Origin: a virus
Strand: one strand, 5' to 3'
Virus record (IMG/VR): IMGVR_UViG_3300046536_000055
Span: 1 to 25,523 of that record
Length of the DNA stretch: 25,523 bases
Positions 7,370 to 15,473 of the stretch are shown here, in pieces. The notes beneath the pieces are model-generated. The model searched no databases. It was not told the DNA's origin and was given only the letters and a program-made list of their open reading frames with translations. Each line of letters begins with the position of its first letter. Position 1 is the stretch's first letter. The position numbers were made by a program, and so were the translations under genes.

Positions 7370-8439
7370 GAGTACAAAATTGTTCCTATCGTCGGCATGT
7401 AGCCGGGCGCCGGCATCGGCGTCGTGACGAAGTCGAGTTCGTGAGACTGCTCGCCGACCGCTTGGCTGATCGCCTCGTCGACCCAGGACCGAAACATGGT
7501 CTGGCCGGGCTCGGAGCGCCCGAATTCCATATCGCCGATCGAGGTTTCGATGCGGCCGCGAACGGTCGGATCGTCGTTCACCAGATTGCGGATGGTGATG
7601 TCGTAGAAGAACAGTATCGGCGCCACAACGTAGCAATCCTTGACCGTCACCGGGCGCATGGTGTCGATGTAGTCGCTCACGACCTGAATGTCGGCCGGCG
7701 TCGGCAGGCCGTGATTGTCGGCATAAAGGTCGTCCATGAGAAAGCGCAACGTGATAGTGCCCACGCCCTGCTCGGGCGCAGCCCACGCGCGCGTGACGCC
7801 CGGCACCGCCATCGCCCACCGTATGTAGTCGGCCTGACTGCCGCCCATCGGTGGGTTCTGGATGCGGAACAGGATGCGCTCGCGTAGCTGGTCGTCGCTC
7901 TCGATGTCGACCCCGCCCGTCATGTCGCCCTGCAGCGTCGCAGTCGGGCCGCCAAACACAGGTGGCTGGATCGACACTGCGGTCCCGTCCGGCAGATTGC
8001 CGGCGATGCCCGCCGTCAGCGCCACCGCGTCGGCGGTGCCCTGGCCGCTGGCGTCGATCTCGCCGGCCTCGATGGTCTGATATTGCAGGTTGTTGGCGCC
8101 GGTCAGCAGCGTGCCGATCGGGATTATGATGCCGGGATTTCCCTCGAACAGAACGGTGCCATGGGCATAGGTCGCGGCCTTGCGGCCTTTCGAGCCGTCT
8201 GAATTCGTCAGCCAGATGATGCCGAAACGGTCAAGCCATTCCCTCTCCGCCGTATCGACCATGATCTGCTTGGCGAGCCAATCCAAATAGAGATAGGCCA
8301 TGTTGCCGAGCCCGGCCATCGCATCGCTCATGATGCGCAGCACCGAGTTTGGGATCATCGCCTTGGCGCCGAGCTGGCTCAGCACATAGTCGCGCGTCAA
8401 CTGGCGAGTCGCTTTCAGGGTTGGGGTGAGCCACGGCAT
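7366..8439 (-). CDS. Baseplate J-like protein, Mu gp47 family
   Basis: A 357-residue baseplate wedge protein of the T4 gp6/P2 J class. The N-terminus TPTLKATRQLTRDYVLSQLG is followed by an aromatic helix (MAYLYLDWLAKQIMVDTAE), a gp47-type feature. Next come the J-domain strands (GTVLFEGNPGIIIPIGTLLT, then AVALTAGIAGNLPDGTAVSI) and the loop PPMGGSQADYIRWAMAVPGV, highly typical of this family. The C-terminal half supports interaction with gp46/gp48 equivalents. The stop overlaps the start of the endonuclease-like gene as ATGA (7366-7369), so the inserted gene is coupled to it. Confidence 0.95.
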   Translation of the reverse strand: MPWLTPTLKATRQLTRDYVLSQLGAKAMIPNSVLRIMSDAMAGLGNMAYLYLDWLAKQIMVDTAEREWLDRFGIIWLTNSDGSKGRKAATYAHGTVLFEGNPGIIIPIGTLLTGANNLQYQTIEAGEIDASGQGTADAVALTAGIAGNLPDGTAVSIQPPVFGGPTATLQGDMTGGVDIESDDQLRERILFRIQNPPMGGSQADYIRWAMAVPGVTRAWAAPEQGVGTITLRFLMDDLYADNHGLPTPADIQVVSDYIDTMRPVTVKDCYVVAPILFFYDITIRNLVNDDPTVRGRIETSIGDMEFGRSEPGQTMFRSWVDEAISQAVGEQSHELDFVTTPMPAPGYMPTIGTILYS

Positions 8440-8440
8440 T

Positions 8441-8947
8441 TTAACGCCCTCCCCGCAGATCGGTCCAAAGCTCGTTGTAGCGAAGCTCGATCTCGGGCTG
8501 CGGCCCGCGATAGATCACAACGCCGATGTCGATGCGATCGATGGCGGTCTGCTCGGCCAGCACGTCGATGCGCGACGCGATCATGTGAGAGGTGAACGGC
8601 GCCATTGCGGTGCGGGTCCAGCCCTCGGCGCGCACCAGGGTCGAGCCCTGCTTTGCGGCCGTGCCGGTGATCTTCGCGCGACGCAAAAGCCAGAGCAGGC
8701 AACCGACCGGCCAGCCGTCCCACAGCTCCTCTGCGTCAAGGTCTCCCCACCAGCCTCGCCGATCCGTTGCGTCTGGGTCGGGCAGCTCCTGGTCGATCGG
8801 CGCCAGCGCGTCGGTGCCGAGCGCGATGATGACAGCCGATTGCAGGTCGTACCCCTCGGCAACGAGGTTCTGATCCGTCATCAGCCAGTCGAGCTGGACG
8901 GCGTAGCTTGGAAAATCGAGTTGTTGCAGATAGCGGATGTCGGCCAT
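8441..8947 (-). CDS. Baseplate protein, Mu gp46 family
   Basis: A 168-residue wedge protein (T4 gp25-like role in Mu tails) that helps nucleate the sheath at the baseplate. Family markers are the N-terminal VQLDWLMTDQNLVAEGYDLQ and SAVIIALGTDALAP segments, then DRRGWWGDLDAEELWDGWPV GC and a LLRRAKIT helix. I take the ATG at 8947, which shares one base with the gp45-like stop (TGATG); a TTG one codon upstream is less likely. It is followed immediately by the gp47-like gene. Confidence 0.9.
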   Translation of the reverse strand: MADIRYLQQLDFPSYAVQLDWLMTDQNLVAEGYDLQSAVIIALGTDALAPIDQELPDPDATDRRGWWGDLDAEELWDGWPVGCLLWLLRRAKITGTAAKQGSTLVRAEGWTRTAMAPFTSHMIASRIDVLAEQTAIDRIDIGVVIYRGPQPEIELRYNELWTDLRGGR

Positions 8948-9957
8948 CAATCCCCCATCCTTGCTTCCAGCGCCGACACTCTGCTTGCGAGTTCGGCAAT
9001 CAGTCTGTCGCGCGCGTCGAACATTTCGGTCGTGGCGACCGGATTTCCGTTCACCGATGTCGGCCCGGCCAAGGCGATTCCTTGCGTGCCGTTGATGTTC
9101 ACCTGCAGACCCTGCACGACGGTCGAGGTAGTGCCATTTATGTTCACCTGCTTGCTTTGGACGGTGTGCTTATCGGTCGAGGTAACGACGTGCTCCTTGC
9201 CGCCGAAGGTCCATCGAGCAGCTTCCTTGTCGTGATCGGCAACGCTGTTGTCGCCGGTCCTGAAATCGATTTTCTTCTTGGTTACCCGCAATTCGGTATT
9301 TACGGTGTCGCCCTCGTGTTTGTAGTTCTGCTGGCCGCTGCTCGATCCGCTGCCGCTCGCGTCGAGCTGCCCCGCGCTCGCACCGCCGCCGGAACTGCCG
9401 GAACCGCCAGAGCTTCCCCCGGGGCGCTTCTGCTTTTTCTTTTCGACATGGCGCAGCGACACCATCCGCTCCGTGCTCTGGCCGCTCCCGCTGCTCCCGC
9501 CGCCGCCGCTCTGCTGCTGGTCGTCCAGCGAAAGCAGAAAGACCCCGGTGCGGCGTATCAACGTCATTTGCCCGATGTCGTCATATTGCGCGTTCTCGCC
9601 GGGCTTTAGCCCCATCGGGCGGTGCCGGCGATCGTCGACCGCGATGACCACCGGATGGTTGCGCTGACCGCCTGGAAAGAGCGCAATTCCCTCGGCCGCC
9701 GGTCCCTTAATCGCCTCGCCATTTCCGCCCGTTCCGCCGCCGCCGCCTTGCTGGCCTTGCTGCTGCTGATCGCGCCCCAGCGGCACGGAGCTGAAGCCGA
9801 AATGCTGGAAGCGCTCGACGGCTTTGCGAAACTCCGAGTTCATCCCATCGAGGTGCAACGTCTGCATCATCGGATTGTCGTTGCCCTGGTTGATGGTGAA
9901 GCGCTGCACCATGTGCATGACGCGCCCCGACATCTCCAAGAGGCTGTTGCGGTTCAT
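8947..9957 (-). CDS. Baseplate spike protein, Mu gp45 type, with Gly/Ser/Gln insertions
   Basis: A 336-residue homologue of the Mu gp45 central spike that pierces the outer membrane. Mu gp45 is about 200 residues, so this version is much longer. Family features are the N-terminus with RVMHMVQRFTINQGNDNPMM, MQTLHLDGMNSEFRKAVERF, and the phrase GENAQYDDIGQMTLIRRTG. The extra length is partly low complexity: Gln/Gly-rich at residues 63-80, Gly/Ser at about 147-160 and again 178-210. The C-terminal part has repeated VNINGT units typical of a beta-helical shaft and finishes with a short coiled coil (IAELASRVSALEARMGD). I see no HxH iron-binding tip as described for some spikes. Confidence 0.9.
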   Translation of the reverse strand: MNRNSLLEMSGRVMHMVQRFTINQGNDNPMMQTLHLDGMNSEFRKAVERFQHFGFSSVPLGRDQQQQGQQGGGGGTGGNGEAIKGPAAEGIALFPGGQRNHPVVIAVDDRRHRPMGLKPGENAQYDDIGQMTLIRRTGVFLLSLDDQQQSGGGGSSGSGQSTERMVSLRHVEKKKQKRPGGSSGGSGSSGGGASAGQLDASGSGSSSGQQNYKHEGDTVNTELRVTKKKIDFRTGDNSVADHDKEAARWTFGGKEHVVTSTDKHTVQSKQVNINGTTSTVVQGLQVNINGTQGIALAGPTSVNGNPVATTEMFDARDRLIAELASRVSALEARMGD

Positions 9958-9958
9958 C

Positions 9959-11191
9959 TCAATTCCTCAGCAACGGCGCGTTGGTTTGCGCCGTCCCTTC
10001 CTCGTCGGCCTTGGCCTTCGCGGCGATGTCCGCTGCCGCCTGCGCCGCGGCGTCGGCCCTCTGTTTCGCCATCGTTTCCGCCATCGCGTCGCGATAATTG
10101 AGCAGGCCGTTCATGTGAATCGGCCTGACCATCTGCAGCGTGGTCGTGGTGCCTTGATCGTTCTGCTCGTAGACGCAGCCCGCACAGCCGAGCACGAGCC
10201 CGTTGAGGATCAGCGACGGCGAGGTGACGGTGTAGTATTCGCCGGCCTTCCACACATCGCTGCTTTGGTTCTGATCCTTGAACCAGCCCTGGACGGTTAT
10301 CTGGGCGTCGAGAAAGCTGCCCTCGGTGAAGACCTTCTCCATCATGGCCCGGCGCTGCACGCCGTGCATGGTGTCGGCGACATCGGCAATCGTCACCAAG
10401 TAGCGGTTCCGCGTCGAGCTTCCGACCTCGTATGCGATCTGCTTGTTCTTGGCGTCGCCGTATGAGCTGTCGCTTCCGGTCCCCTGGCCGAGCACGTAGA
10501 TTTTTTTGTAAACCTTCTGATCCCGAAACACTGCATTCGCACGCAGGACGTTCACGCCCTCGATCAGGTCGCCGCTTGGGCTTGCGGCATGCTCGCCGAT
10601 CGCCAGCAGGCCGCCATTGGCGTTCGAACCGATGACGATGTTTCGGTCCCTCGCGTAGCGTTCCAGCGCCGCCATTATTGTGTCGCCGGGCTGGATCTGA
10701 ATGTTCTCGTAGGGCGTCGGATCGACCAGACCCTTTTCCTCCAATGCAATGCCGAGATGTTCCATCAGGTCGCGCGCCAACTGCGACCATGCTTTACCGT
10801 CGTGGCCGTTCAGTTTCTCGATTGGCACCGATGAATCTGTCAGATCGACAGTGTCGCCGCAGCCGATCAAGCGAACGCCGTGGTTGTTCGCGTCCAGGCC
10901 GACGTGGCGCTCGGTGATGTAGCCGAACACCGCGGGCACGCCGCCGATATAGACCCGCACGATGTCGCCGGGCACGAACTGCAGGGCGTCCCAGGTCTGC
11001 GGGATTGGGCTCTCTTCGGTGGCCTCGAATTGAAAGACCGGGAACGGCTCCGTCACGCGCTGCTCGACCCGCACCGATGTCCAGTTTGTGTAGAGGCCGC
11101 CGCGCACTTCCAGCGTCGCGATTTCCTTGCCGGTGTTCAGGCGAACCGGAATCGGCTGCGGAGCGAGACGGGCGGGGAGCGTGAGCGCCAT
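9959..11191 (-). CDS. Baseplate hub protein, Mu gpP (gp44) type
   Basis: A 410-residue hub protein equivalent to T4 gp27/Mu gp44, forming the trimeric ring between tail tube and spike. The N-terminal half is beta-rich (TLEVRGGLYTNWTSVRVEQR, then QFVPGDIVRVYIGGVPAVFG and YITERHVG). The mid-region has NIQIQPGDTIMAALERYARD followed by NANGGLLAIGEH, a standard hub motif. C-terminal beta sequence includes VQGWFKDQNQSSDVWKAGEY. The last about 40 residues are an Ala/Lys-rich helix. It lies between gpN-like and gp45-like genes, as in Mu, with single-base gaps on both sides. Confidence 0.92.
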   Translation of the reverse strand: MALTLPARLAPQPIPVRLNTGKEIATLEVRGGLYTNWTSVRVEQRVTEPFPVFQFEATEESPIPQTWDALQFVPGDIVRVYIGGVPAVFGYITERHVGLDANNHGVRLIGCGDTVDLTDSSVPIEKLNGHDGKAWSQLARDLMEHLGIALEEKGLVDPTPYENIQIQPGDTIMAALERYARDRNIVIGSNANGGLLAIGEHAASPSGDLIEGVNVLRANAVFRDQKVYKKIYVLGQGTGSDSSYGDAKNKQIAYEVGSSTRNRYLVTIADVADTMHGVQRRAMMEKVFTEGSFLDAQITVQGWFKDQNQSSDVWKAGEYYTVTSPSLILNGLVLGCAGCVYEQNDQGTTTTLQMVRPIHMNGLLNYRDAMAETMAKQRADAAAQAAADIAAKAKADEEGTAQTNAPLLRN

Positions 11192-11192
11192 C

Positions 11193-11861
11193 CTACACCG
11201 CCAGCATCTTGCCCTGGCGCGGGCAGAAAGCAGGATGAATGATCTTGTTCTCAGCGATCAGCTCGGCAAAGCGCGACGGGTCCGCGTAGGCGAGCTGCGC
11301 CATGCGAAGCGCCGGCATCACCACGGGATAGTCGTAGTTGATGACGCGCGGGAGCAGGCGCCCGAGATCGGCGAGATGCTTGACGACGGCCGCTTGAAGC
11401 GAGATCAGCGTCTGATACACCCCGGCATCGAGATCGTCCGACGCAACATCGCTTGTCTGAGCAAATGCCGCATTCGCTGCGGTTGCGAGGGCGTCCACAT
11501 CGTCGCGGGAAACGAAGGTCATCGCCGTGATGATGCGGGCCTCGCAGGCGAGCGTCAGCCGCACGATCGCGAGCACCGTCTGGACCGCCGGAAGGCTCGC
11601 CGGCGCCTCTGCCAAGGCCGCCTTGCGGACCCGGTCCATCGTCACCACCGTCGCCGCGCTCATGCGGGCCAATTCCAGGCACACCATGAATGCGATGGCG
11701 AAGGTCGGCAGATTTGTCATGTTGACGTCCACGATCATCATGCCGACCGCCCGGCGCAGCGAGGTGCCGATGCTTCCGCTCGGATTGACCGCCGACGAAA
11801 GCACCACCGGCCCGATGCGCTGGACAATCCCAAGCACCTCATTTGCTTCGTCGCTCGTCAT
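11193..11861 (-). CDS. DNA circularisation/gpN-type protein, C-terminal half as a separate cistron
   Basis: A 222-residue, mostly helical protein. Its end (ALRMAQLAYADPSRFAELIA, then NKIIHPAFCPRQGKML) is the pattern that closes Mu gpN-type proteins, where a helix is followed by an asparagine and HPAF. The middle is Ala/Val-rich helix, which in single-chain homologues links the N-terminal domain to this end. It starts with ATG overlapping the previous stop as ATGA and is followed one base later by the hub gene. The function is likely to act with the preceding product as one tail-tip component (inference). Confidence 0.72.
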   Translation of the reverse strand: MTSDEANEVLGIVQRIGPVVLSSAVNPSGSIGTSLRRAVGMMIVDVNMTNLPTFAIAFMVCLELARMSAATVVTMDRVRKAALAEAPASLPAVQTVLAIVRLTLACEARIITAMTFVSRDDVDALATAANAAFAQTSDVASDDLDAGVYQTLISLQAAVVKHLADLGRLLPRVINYDYPVVMPALRMAQLAYADPSRFAELIAENKIIHPAFCPRQGKMLAV

Positions 11862-12451
11862 GGCGCACCCGTGAAGATGCTTGGCGGTGAAGGCGGCGCC
11901 GGCGAGGTATCCGCGTTCTGAAGCACCTTCCCATAGGGCGCTGCCTGCTGGGCGGTTGTCGTGGTCGGCTCATTTGGCCCCACCACAGCGTTTTCGACGT
12001 TCGTTGCCGCTTGCGCGACCACTGCGGTTGTCGAGACTGTCGGGCGATAGAACGGCGTGCCGTACTCGACGAACTCCATTTCGATCGTGCAGAAGCCGCC
12101 GCGCTCGCGCGATTCCGAAACGCTGTAGTTCTGCACCATCACCTCGAGGTCGACCGCCATGTATTGCAGCGGCAGACGCAGCGTGCCGGGGCCGTCCATT
12201 TCCAGCGCATTTATGAGAATGTCTTTGTCGACGAGATAATTCGGTCCTATCAAATACCCGTTGACCAAAAACCGGTTCGCCTTTTTACCCATGTCCTCGG
12301 CATAATCGATTGACCTTTTCGGATACTCATGAAGCGCCACGCGCCGGCCGCCGCCGCGAGTGCCGGTTTCCATAAAAAACGTCGCATCCCGAAACCATGC
12401 CGGATACCATTTCTTGCGCCAGGGCGCGTTTGGGATGTCTTTGATCAACAT
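11858..12451 (-). CDS. DNA circularisation protein N-terminal domain (Mu gpN type, first half of a split gene)
   Basis: A 197-residue protein matching the N-terminal DNA_circ_N domain of Mu gpN-like tail proteins, which belong to the tail tip/baseplate. Markers are the N-terminus WRKKWYPAWFRDATFFME, the segment GGGRRVALHEYPKRS, and KKANRFLVNGYLIGPNY with the DKDILINALEMDGPGTLRLP stretch; these are close to the family consensus. The last about 55 residues are Ala/Thr/Pro-rich linker. Mu gpN is about 490 residues and single-chain. Here the gene stops after the N-terminal domain, and the next cistron begins in an ATGA overlap (11858-11861) and resembles the missing C-terminal part. Confidence 0.85.
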   Translation of the reverse strand: MLIKDIPNAPWRKKWYPAWFRDATFFMETGTRGGGRRVALHEYPKRSIDYAEDMGKKANRFLVNGYLIGPNYLVDKDILINALEMDGPGTLRLPLQYMAVDLEVMVQNYSVSESRERGGFCTIEMEFVEYGTPFYRPTVSTTAVVAQAATNVENAVVGPNEPTTTTAQQAAPYGKVLQNADTSPAPPSPPSIFTGAP

Positions 12452-12452
12452 G

Positions 12453-14894
12453 TCAGTTGCCCACCTGGGCAGGCAAAGTCGATGCGTCCGCGTTCACCCT
12501 GCCGGCAGGCGCGCTCGTCGGCTGCATCTGCTTGTAGCTTTGGATCGATGTCTTCTGGAAAAGATCGCCGTTGGTTTTCGTTTTCGCGCGGGCCGCAGTG
12601 CCATCGGAATGGATCTGGACATGAACCTGCCCGTCGACCTTCTGGGCGCCGGCAATGCGCTCGTCGATGCGGCGGTAGCTGAAAGGCTGATCGGTCGGGA
12701 AATCCTTCTTTGAGTAGCCCATCTGCTCGGCAGCGGATGCCGAGATGTCGATGCCGCGCCCAGTGCGCGCCGCCGGCCCAATGTCGGTCTGCGGCAGCAT
12801 GAAAGTTCGGCCATCTGGCGTTGTTACCTCGTGCATCTTGCCCAGGCCGGAACGCGACGGCAGCGCAATGCCAGGGACATAATTTGGCACGCCGGATGCC
12901 GTCTTGCGGCCATATGGCTCGGTTCGATCGGTGCCGAACCCGAAGCCGCTGCCAAATACCGATCCCTTTACGGTCGTTCCATTTCCCGGGCCGCCGCTTG
13001 ATTGTGCTGCGATCTCCGATGCCTTTCCTGGCTCGACGCCGTTTTTTATTAGCGCCTGTCGGGCAGCTTCGAAATTACGAATTCCGAAATGTCCGGTGTC
13101 AGGTCTTCGCCATTGATGCCCGGAAACCATTCCCCATTTGGCGGCGAGCGCGTCCTCGACGTCGGGTGCCAAGCTTGTTCCCCGTTTCGAGCGGACGCCG
13201 TAGCCGATCTGATTCACATCGATTGCCGCGCCAATCGGGTGCCCACTGGCATTTCTTGGGCGAAAGCCGAGCGATCCGGTATCGGGACCGAGAACGCCGC
13301 CCGCTTTTTCATAGTCGCTTAGGAAGCCTTTGAAATTTTGGGCGTATCGCGCGTCTACCTTGAATTGCTTGCCGCTCGGCGTGGTTACAGTCGCCAAGCC
13401 TGTTTTTGTGATCGCCGTGCCTGCCGGGGCCGTGATGCCACCCGAACCGCCCCCCGAGCCCCTTGGAGCGGCGCCGCCCGTACCCGCGCCAACGCTACCA
13501 GGGCCGCTCGGACGGCCATCACGATCCCCCGCGCTGCCAGCGCCGCCAGTCGGGCCAGCAGCACCACCGATGCCGCCAGGAATGTTGATGCCGCCGCCGC
13601 CGCCAGAGCCCGCGCCAAGGCCGCCGCCACCGATGGCGCCGCCGCCGCCTACACCGCCGCTCGCGCCCATCCCACCGGTGGCGCCGCCGCCGAAGAACTG
13701 CGCGCGCCCGCCCCCAGCGCCTGCCTGCGCATAGCTCTGGAAATCCACCAGCGCTTCGAACACGCCTGCCTTGACGATGCGTTGCGCGCCGCTCCCATCG
13801 CCGCCCTCGCCGCGCCGGTCCTCGATTTGGCCCTCTGCGTTTGGGAACGGTAGCGCGCTCAGAAAGTCGTCGTACTTGCCGCCGCCCCCCATGTCGGCGA
13901 ACTTGAAGACCGCACCGGGCAACCCCGGCACTGTTGATCCGGGCGGCGTCGGCACGAATGGCGGTTTGAACGCGGGGGGCAATGGGGGCGGCGGCATTTG
14001 CACGGGCGCTCCCAAGGTGCCAGCGGCCGTCTTCTTTGAATCAACCCACTTTAGAAAGTCGTCCCATTGCTGCTGATATCTCTCCATCTTTTCCATTTCG
14101 GAAGTCAGCCAAGGGAAAAGCGGCGTCGCGACCTTGTTCTTCAATTCGTCCCAAGTTTCGCCAAGGTTTACCAGACCCTCTATGTACTTTTGCGCGGCCT
14201 CCTCTTGTTCATTTGTTCTCGGAGTCAGTTTTGCGAACGTCGCTGCAACCTCATCCGCAGATACCCTCAGCAACTCGGCATTTAGGTGCAAATCGGTGAA
14301 TAATTGCTGCGCCCGATATTGACCGTTCGGCAGCGTCAAAAGCGTATCTTTGAATTTGAAGACTTCGACTAGTTGCTTTCCCTCGTCTTTCAACCCCTTT
14401 AGTTTCGACGCCAGAGGCCCGGCGCCCTTGGCGTACAACTCCATCGCGCTGCCCTGATTGTACTGCAGGGCTCCCATCGCATCGTGAAATCCCTTAAGGC
14501 CCTGCATCATTGACTGCGATGAAACGCCAACCTTCTGAGCCGCGACGCTCCAAGCGCGAATTTCGCGCTCGCTCATGCCCAGTTCTTTGCTGGCGAATTT
14601 CAGCTCAACGAGCTTGTCGGCCACGTCGCTGAAGGTTCGCAGGATGACGCCTGCGGCCACGCTAGCGCCTGCAGCGCCGAGCCCGAACGCGCCCAGAGAC
14701 GGAACGATGGATGTTATTTCCTTGCCGACGCCCTGGATCGTCTTGCCGAGAGTCCCGAAGGTCTTGTTCAGGTCATTTACGGCCGGCTTGATCCGCTGCG
14801 GCATTGCGCCGATTTCGCGGCCCCACGTGCGGAGAGCCGCGAGGCTTTCCTCTGTCGAAATCGTCGCCCGCATGCGCAGGATATCGTCAACCAT
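12453..14894 (-). CDS. Tape measure protein with M15-type peptidase and double-psi-barrel (RlpA-like) regions
   Basis: An 813-residue tail protein that sets tail length and is probably ejected into the cell envelope ahead of the DNA. Residues 1-60 are helical, 62-86 hydrophobic, and 90-290 mostly helical (the ruler part). Residues 296-326 are Pro-rich and about 393-490 extremely Gly-rich. Residues about 500-612 resemble an M15 / VanY-like LD- or DD-peptidase: SGHPIGAAIDVN (His552, Asp559), then HQWRRPDTGHFGI (His602). Residues about 645-722 resemble a double-psi beta-barrel of the RlpA/3D kind: KTASGVPNYVPGIALP, then QTDIGPAARTGRGIDIS (Asp704, Asp716). GGAG precedes the ATG at 14894. The large central low-complexity part makes the true helical ruler shorter than total length implies. 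Confidence 0.88.
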   Translation of the reverse strand: MVDDILRMRATISTEESLAALRTWGREIGAMPQRIKPAVNDLNKTFGTLGKTIQGVGKEITSIVPSLGAFGLGAAGASVAAGVILRTFSDVADKLVELKFASKELGMSEREIRAWSVAAQKVGVSSQSMMQGLKGFHDAMGALQYNQGSAMELYAKGAGPLASKLKGLKDEGKQLVEVFKFKDTLLTLPNGQYRAQQLFTDLHLNAELLRVSADEVAATFAKLTPRTNEQEEAAQKYIEGLVNLGETWDELKNKVATPLFPWLTSEMEKMERYQQQWDDFLKWVDSKKTAAGTLGAPVQMPPPPLPPAFKPPFVPTPPGSTVPGLPGAVFKFADMGGGGKYDDFLSALPFPNAEGQIEDRRGEGGDGSGAQRIVKAGVFEALVDFQSYAQAGAGGGRAQFFGGGATGGMGASGGVGGGGAIGGGGLGAGSGGGGGINIPGGIGGAAGPTGGAGSAGDRDGRPSGPGSVGAGTGGAAPRGSGGGSGGITAPAGTAITKTGLATVTTPSGKQFKVDARYAQNFKGFLSDYEKAGGVLGPDTGSLGFRPRNASGHPIGAAIDVNQIGYGVRSKRGTSLAPDVEDALAAKWGMVSGHQWRRPDTGHFGIRNFEAARQALIKNGVEPGKASEIAAQSSGGPGNGTTVKGSVFGSGFGFGTDRTEPYGRKTASGVPNYVPGIALPSRSGLGKMHEVTTPDGRTFMLPQTDIGPAARTGRGIDISASAAEQMGYSKKDFPTDQPFSYRRIDERIAGAQKVDGQVHVQIHSDGTAARAKTKTNGDLFQKTSIQSYKQMQPTSAPAGRVNADASTLPAQVGN

Positions 14895-14924
14895 TCCAAG
14901 CTCCGATGGCGGTTGACTTTCAGG

Positions 14925-15454
14925 TCATCCGCGTTTTTTCCATCTTTCGCCGGCCGCAAACATTCGATCGGTCCAGAATATATGGTCAAACACTTCTTCT
15001 ATAGGCAGCGCCAAAAACTCCGCCGGGTTTCGTCCGTAAATCTCCGCGAGGCGATAACAGTTTATCACCGCGGCGTCTGGCGCCACCCTTCGGCCACCTA
15101 CCGTCGTAGAAAAAAACCGTATAACAACAGCTCGCTGCAATGATCGAAATCGTCGCCGTCCATGCTCTGGATCGTCGACAGCGGCACTTGGGCGAGAGTC
15201 GACATGATCCGCCCCATAGGCCCCGGGCTTGCCCTGTAAGCGCCTGTCGTCATTTCGATGTGATACGGATAGACATCCCCGAGCGCCATGATGTCGCCGC
15301 CGGTCGGCCTGCGAAAAGTCAGCTCTTTGAGCGTCGCGCCAAAAGCCTGCACCGGCTTTCGCAATTCAATCACCAGTTCTTTCGGCCGCACGTTTTCGTC
15401 TGCCGGCGGTTCGGCCTCCTTGACCGGCTCTATCTTTCGCGGCTGCTCTGTCAT
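14925..15454 (-). CDS. Tail assembly chaperone, long -1 frameshift product
   Basis: This is the predicted extended chaperone, 176 residues: codons 1-115 of the short form, then -1 slippage on U UUU UUU (15116-15110), then 61 residues from the overlapping frame down to 14925. The joined sequence reads LLYGFFSTTVGGRRVAPDAA and continues with NCYRLAEIYGRNPAEFL and VFDHIFWTDRMF. The downstream frame lacks a convincing start of its own: its first ATG (15140) lies inside the upstream gene with no good ribosome-binding site. A G/GT-like or 41/42-like frameshift pair is conserved in most long-tailed phages at exactly this position before the tape measure. The sequence shows the overlap and slippery site; frameshifting itself is inferred. 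Confidence 0.82.
15098..15454 (-). CDS. Tail assembly chaperone, short product (E/41 type)
   Basis: A 118-residue protein of the Mu gp41 / P2 gpE class. Such chaperones bind the tape measure and guide tube assembly but are absent from the virion. The N-terminus is Pro/Glu/Lys-rich and probably disordered. The folded part carries RKPVQAFGATLKELTFRRPT and GGDIMALGDVYPY, both characteristic of the E/41 group. It ends LLLYGFFLRR followed by stop. The end of this frame contains seven consecutive T residues (minus strand) where the ribosome can slip by -1 into the next frame. The short form is made without slippage. Confidence 0.9.
   Translation of the reverse strand: MTEQPRKIEPVKEAEPPADENVRPKELVIELRKPVQAFGATLKELTFRRPTGGDIMALGDVYPYHIEMTTGAYRASPGPMGRIMSTLAQVPLSTIQSMDGDDFDHCSELLLYGFFLRR
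15110..15116 (-). promoter_or_regulatory. Programmed -1 ribosomal frameshift slippery site (T7)
   Basis: On the minus strand the zero-frame codons are GGT TTT TTT CTA, giving a perfect X XXY YYZ heptamer of seven T. A one-base backward slip keeps full pairing of both tRNA-Phe and moves translation into the 61-codon downstream frame. About 23 bases after the heptamer there is a possible stem (GTGGCG / CGCCGC, with one G-U pair and loop CCAGA, at 15070-15086) that might stimulate slippage. The distance is longer than usual, so its role is uncertain. Confidence 0.8.
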
Positions 15455-15473
15455 TCAATTCCCCTCCCCTCCC

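Noticed and set aside
7370-7819. Upstream extension of the endonuclease VII-like frame to 7819
   Set aside because: It reads as Arg/His-rich out-of-frame translation of the gp47-like gene; the ATGA start at 7369 fits the operon.
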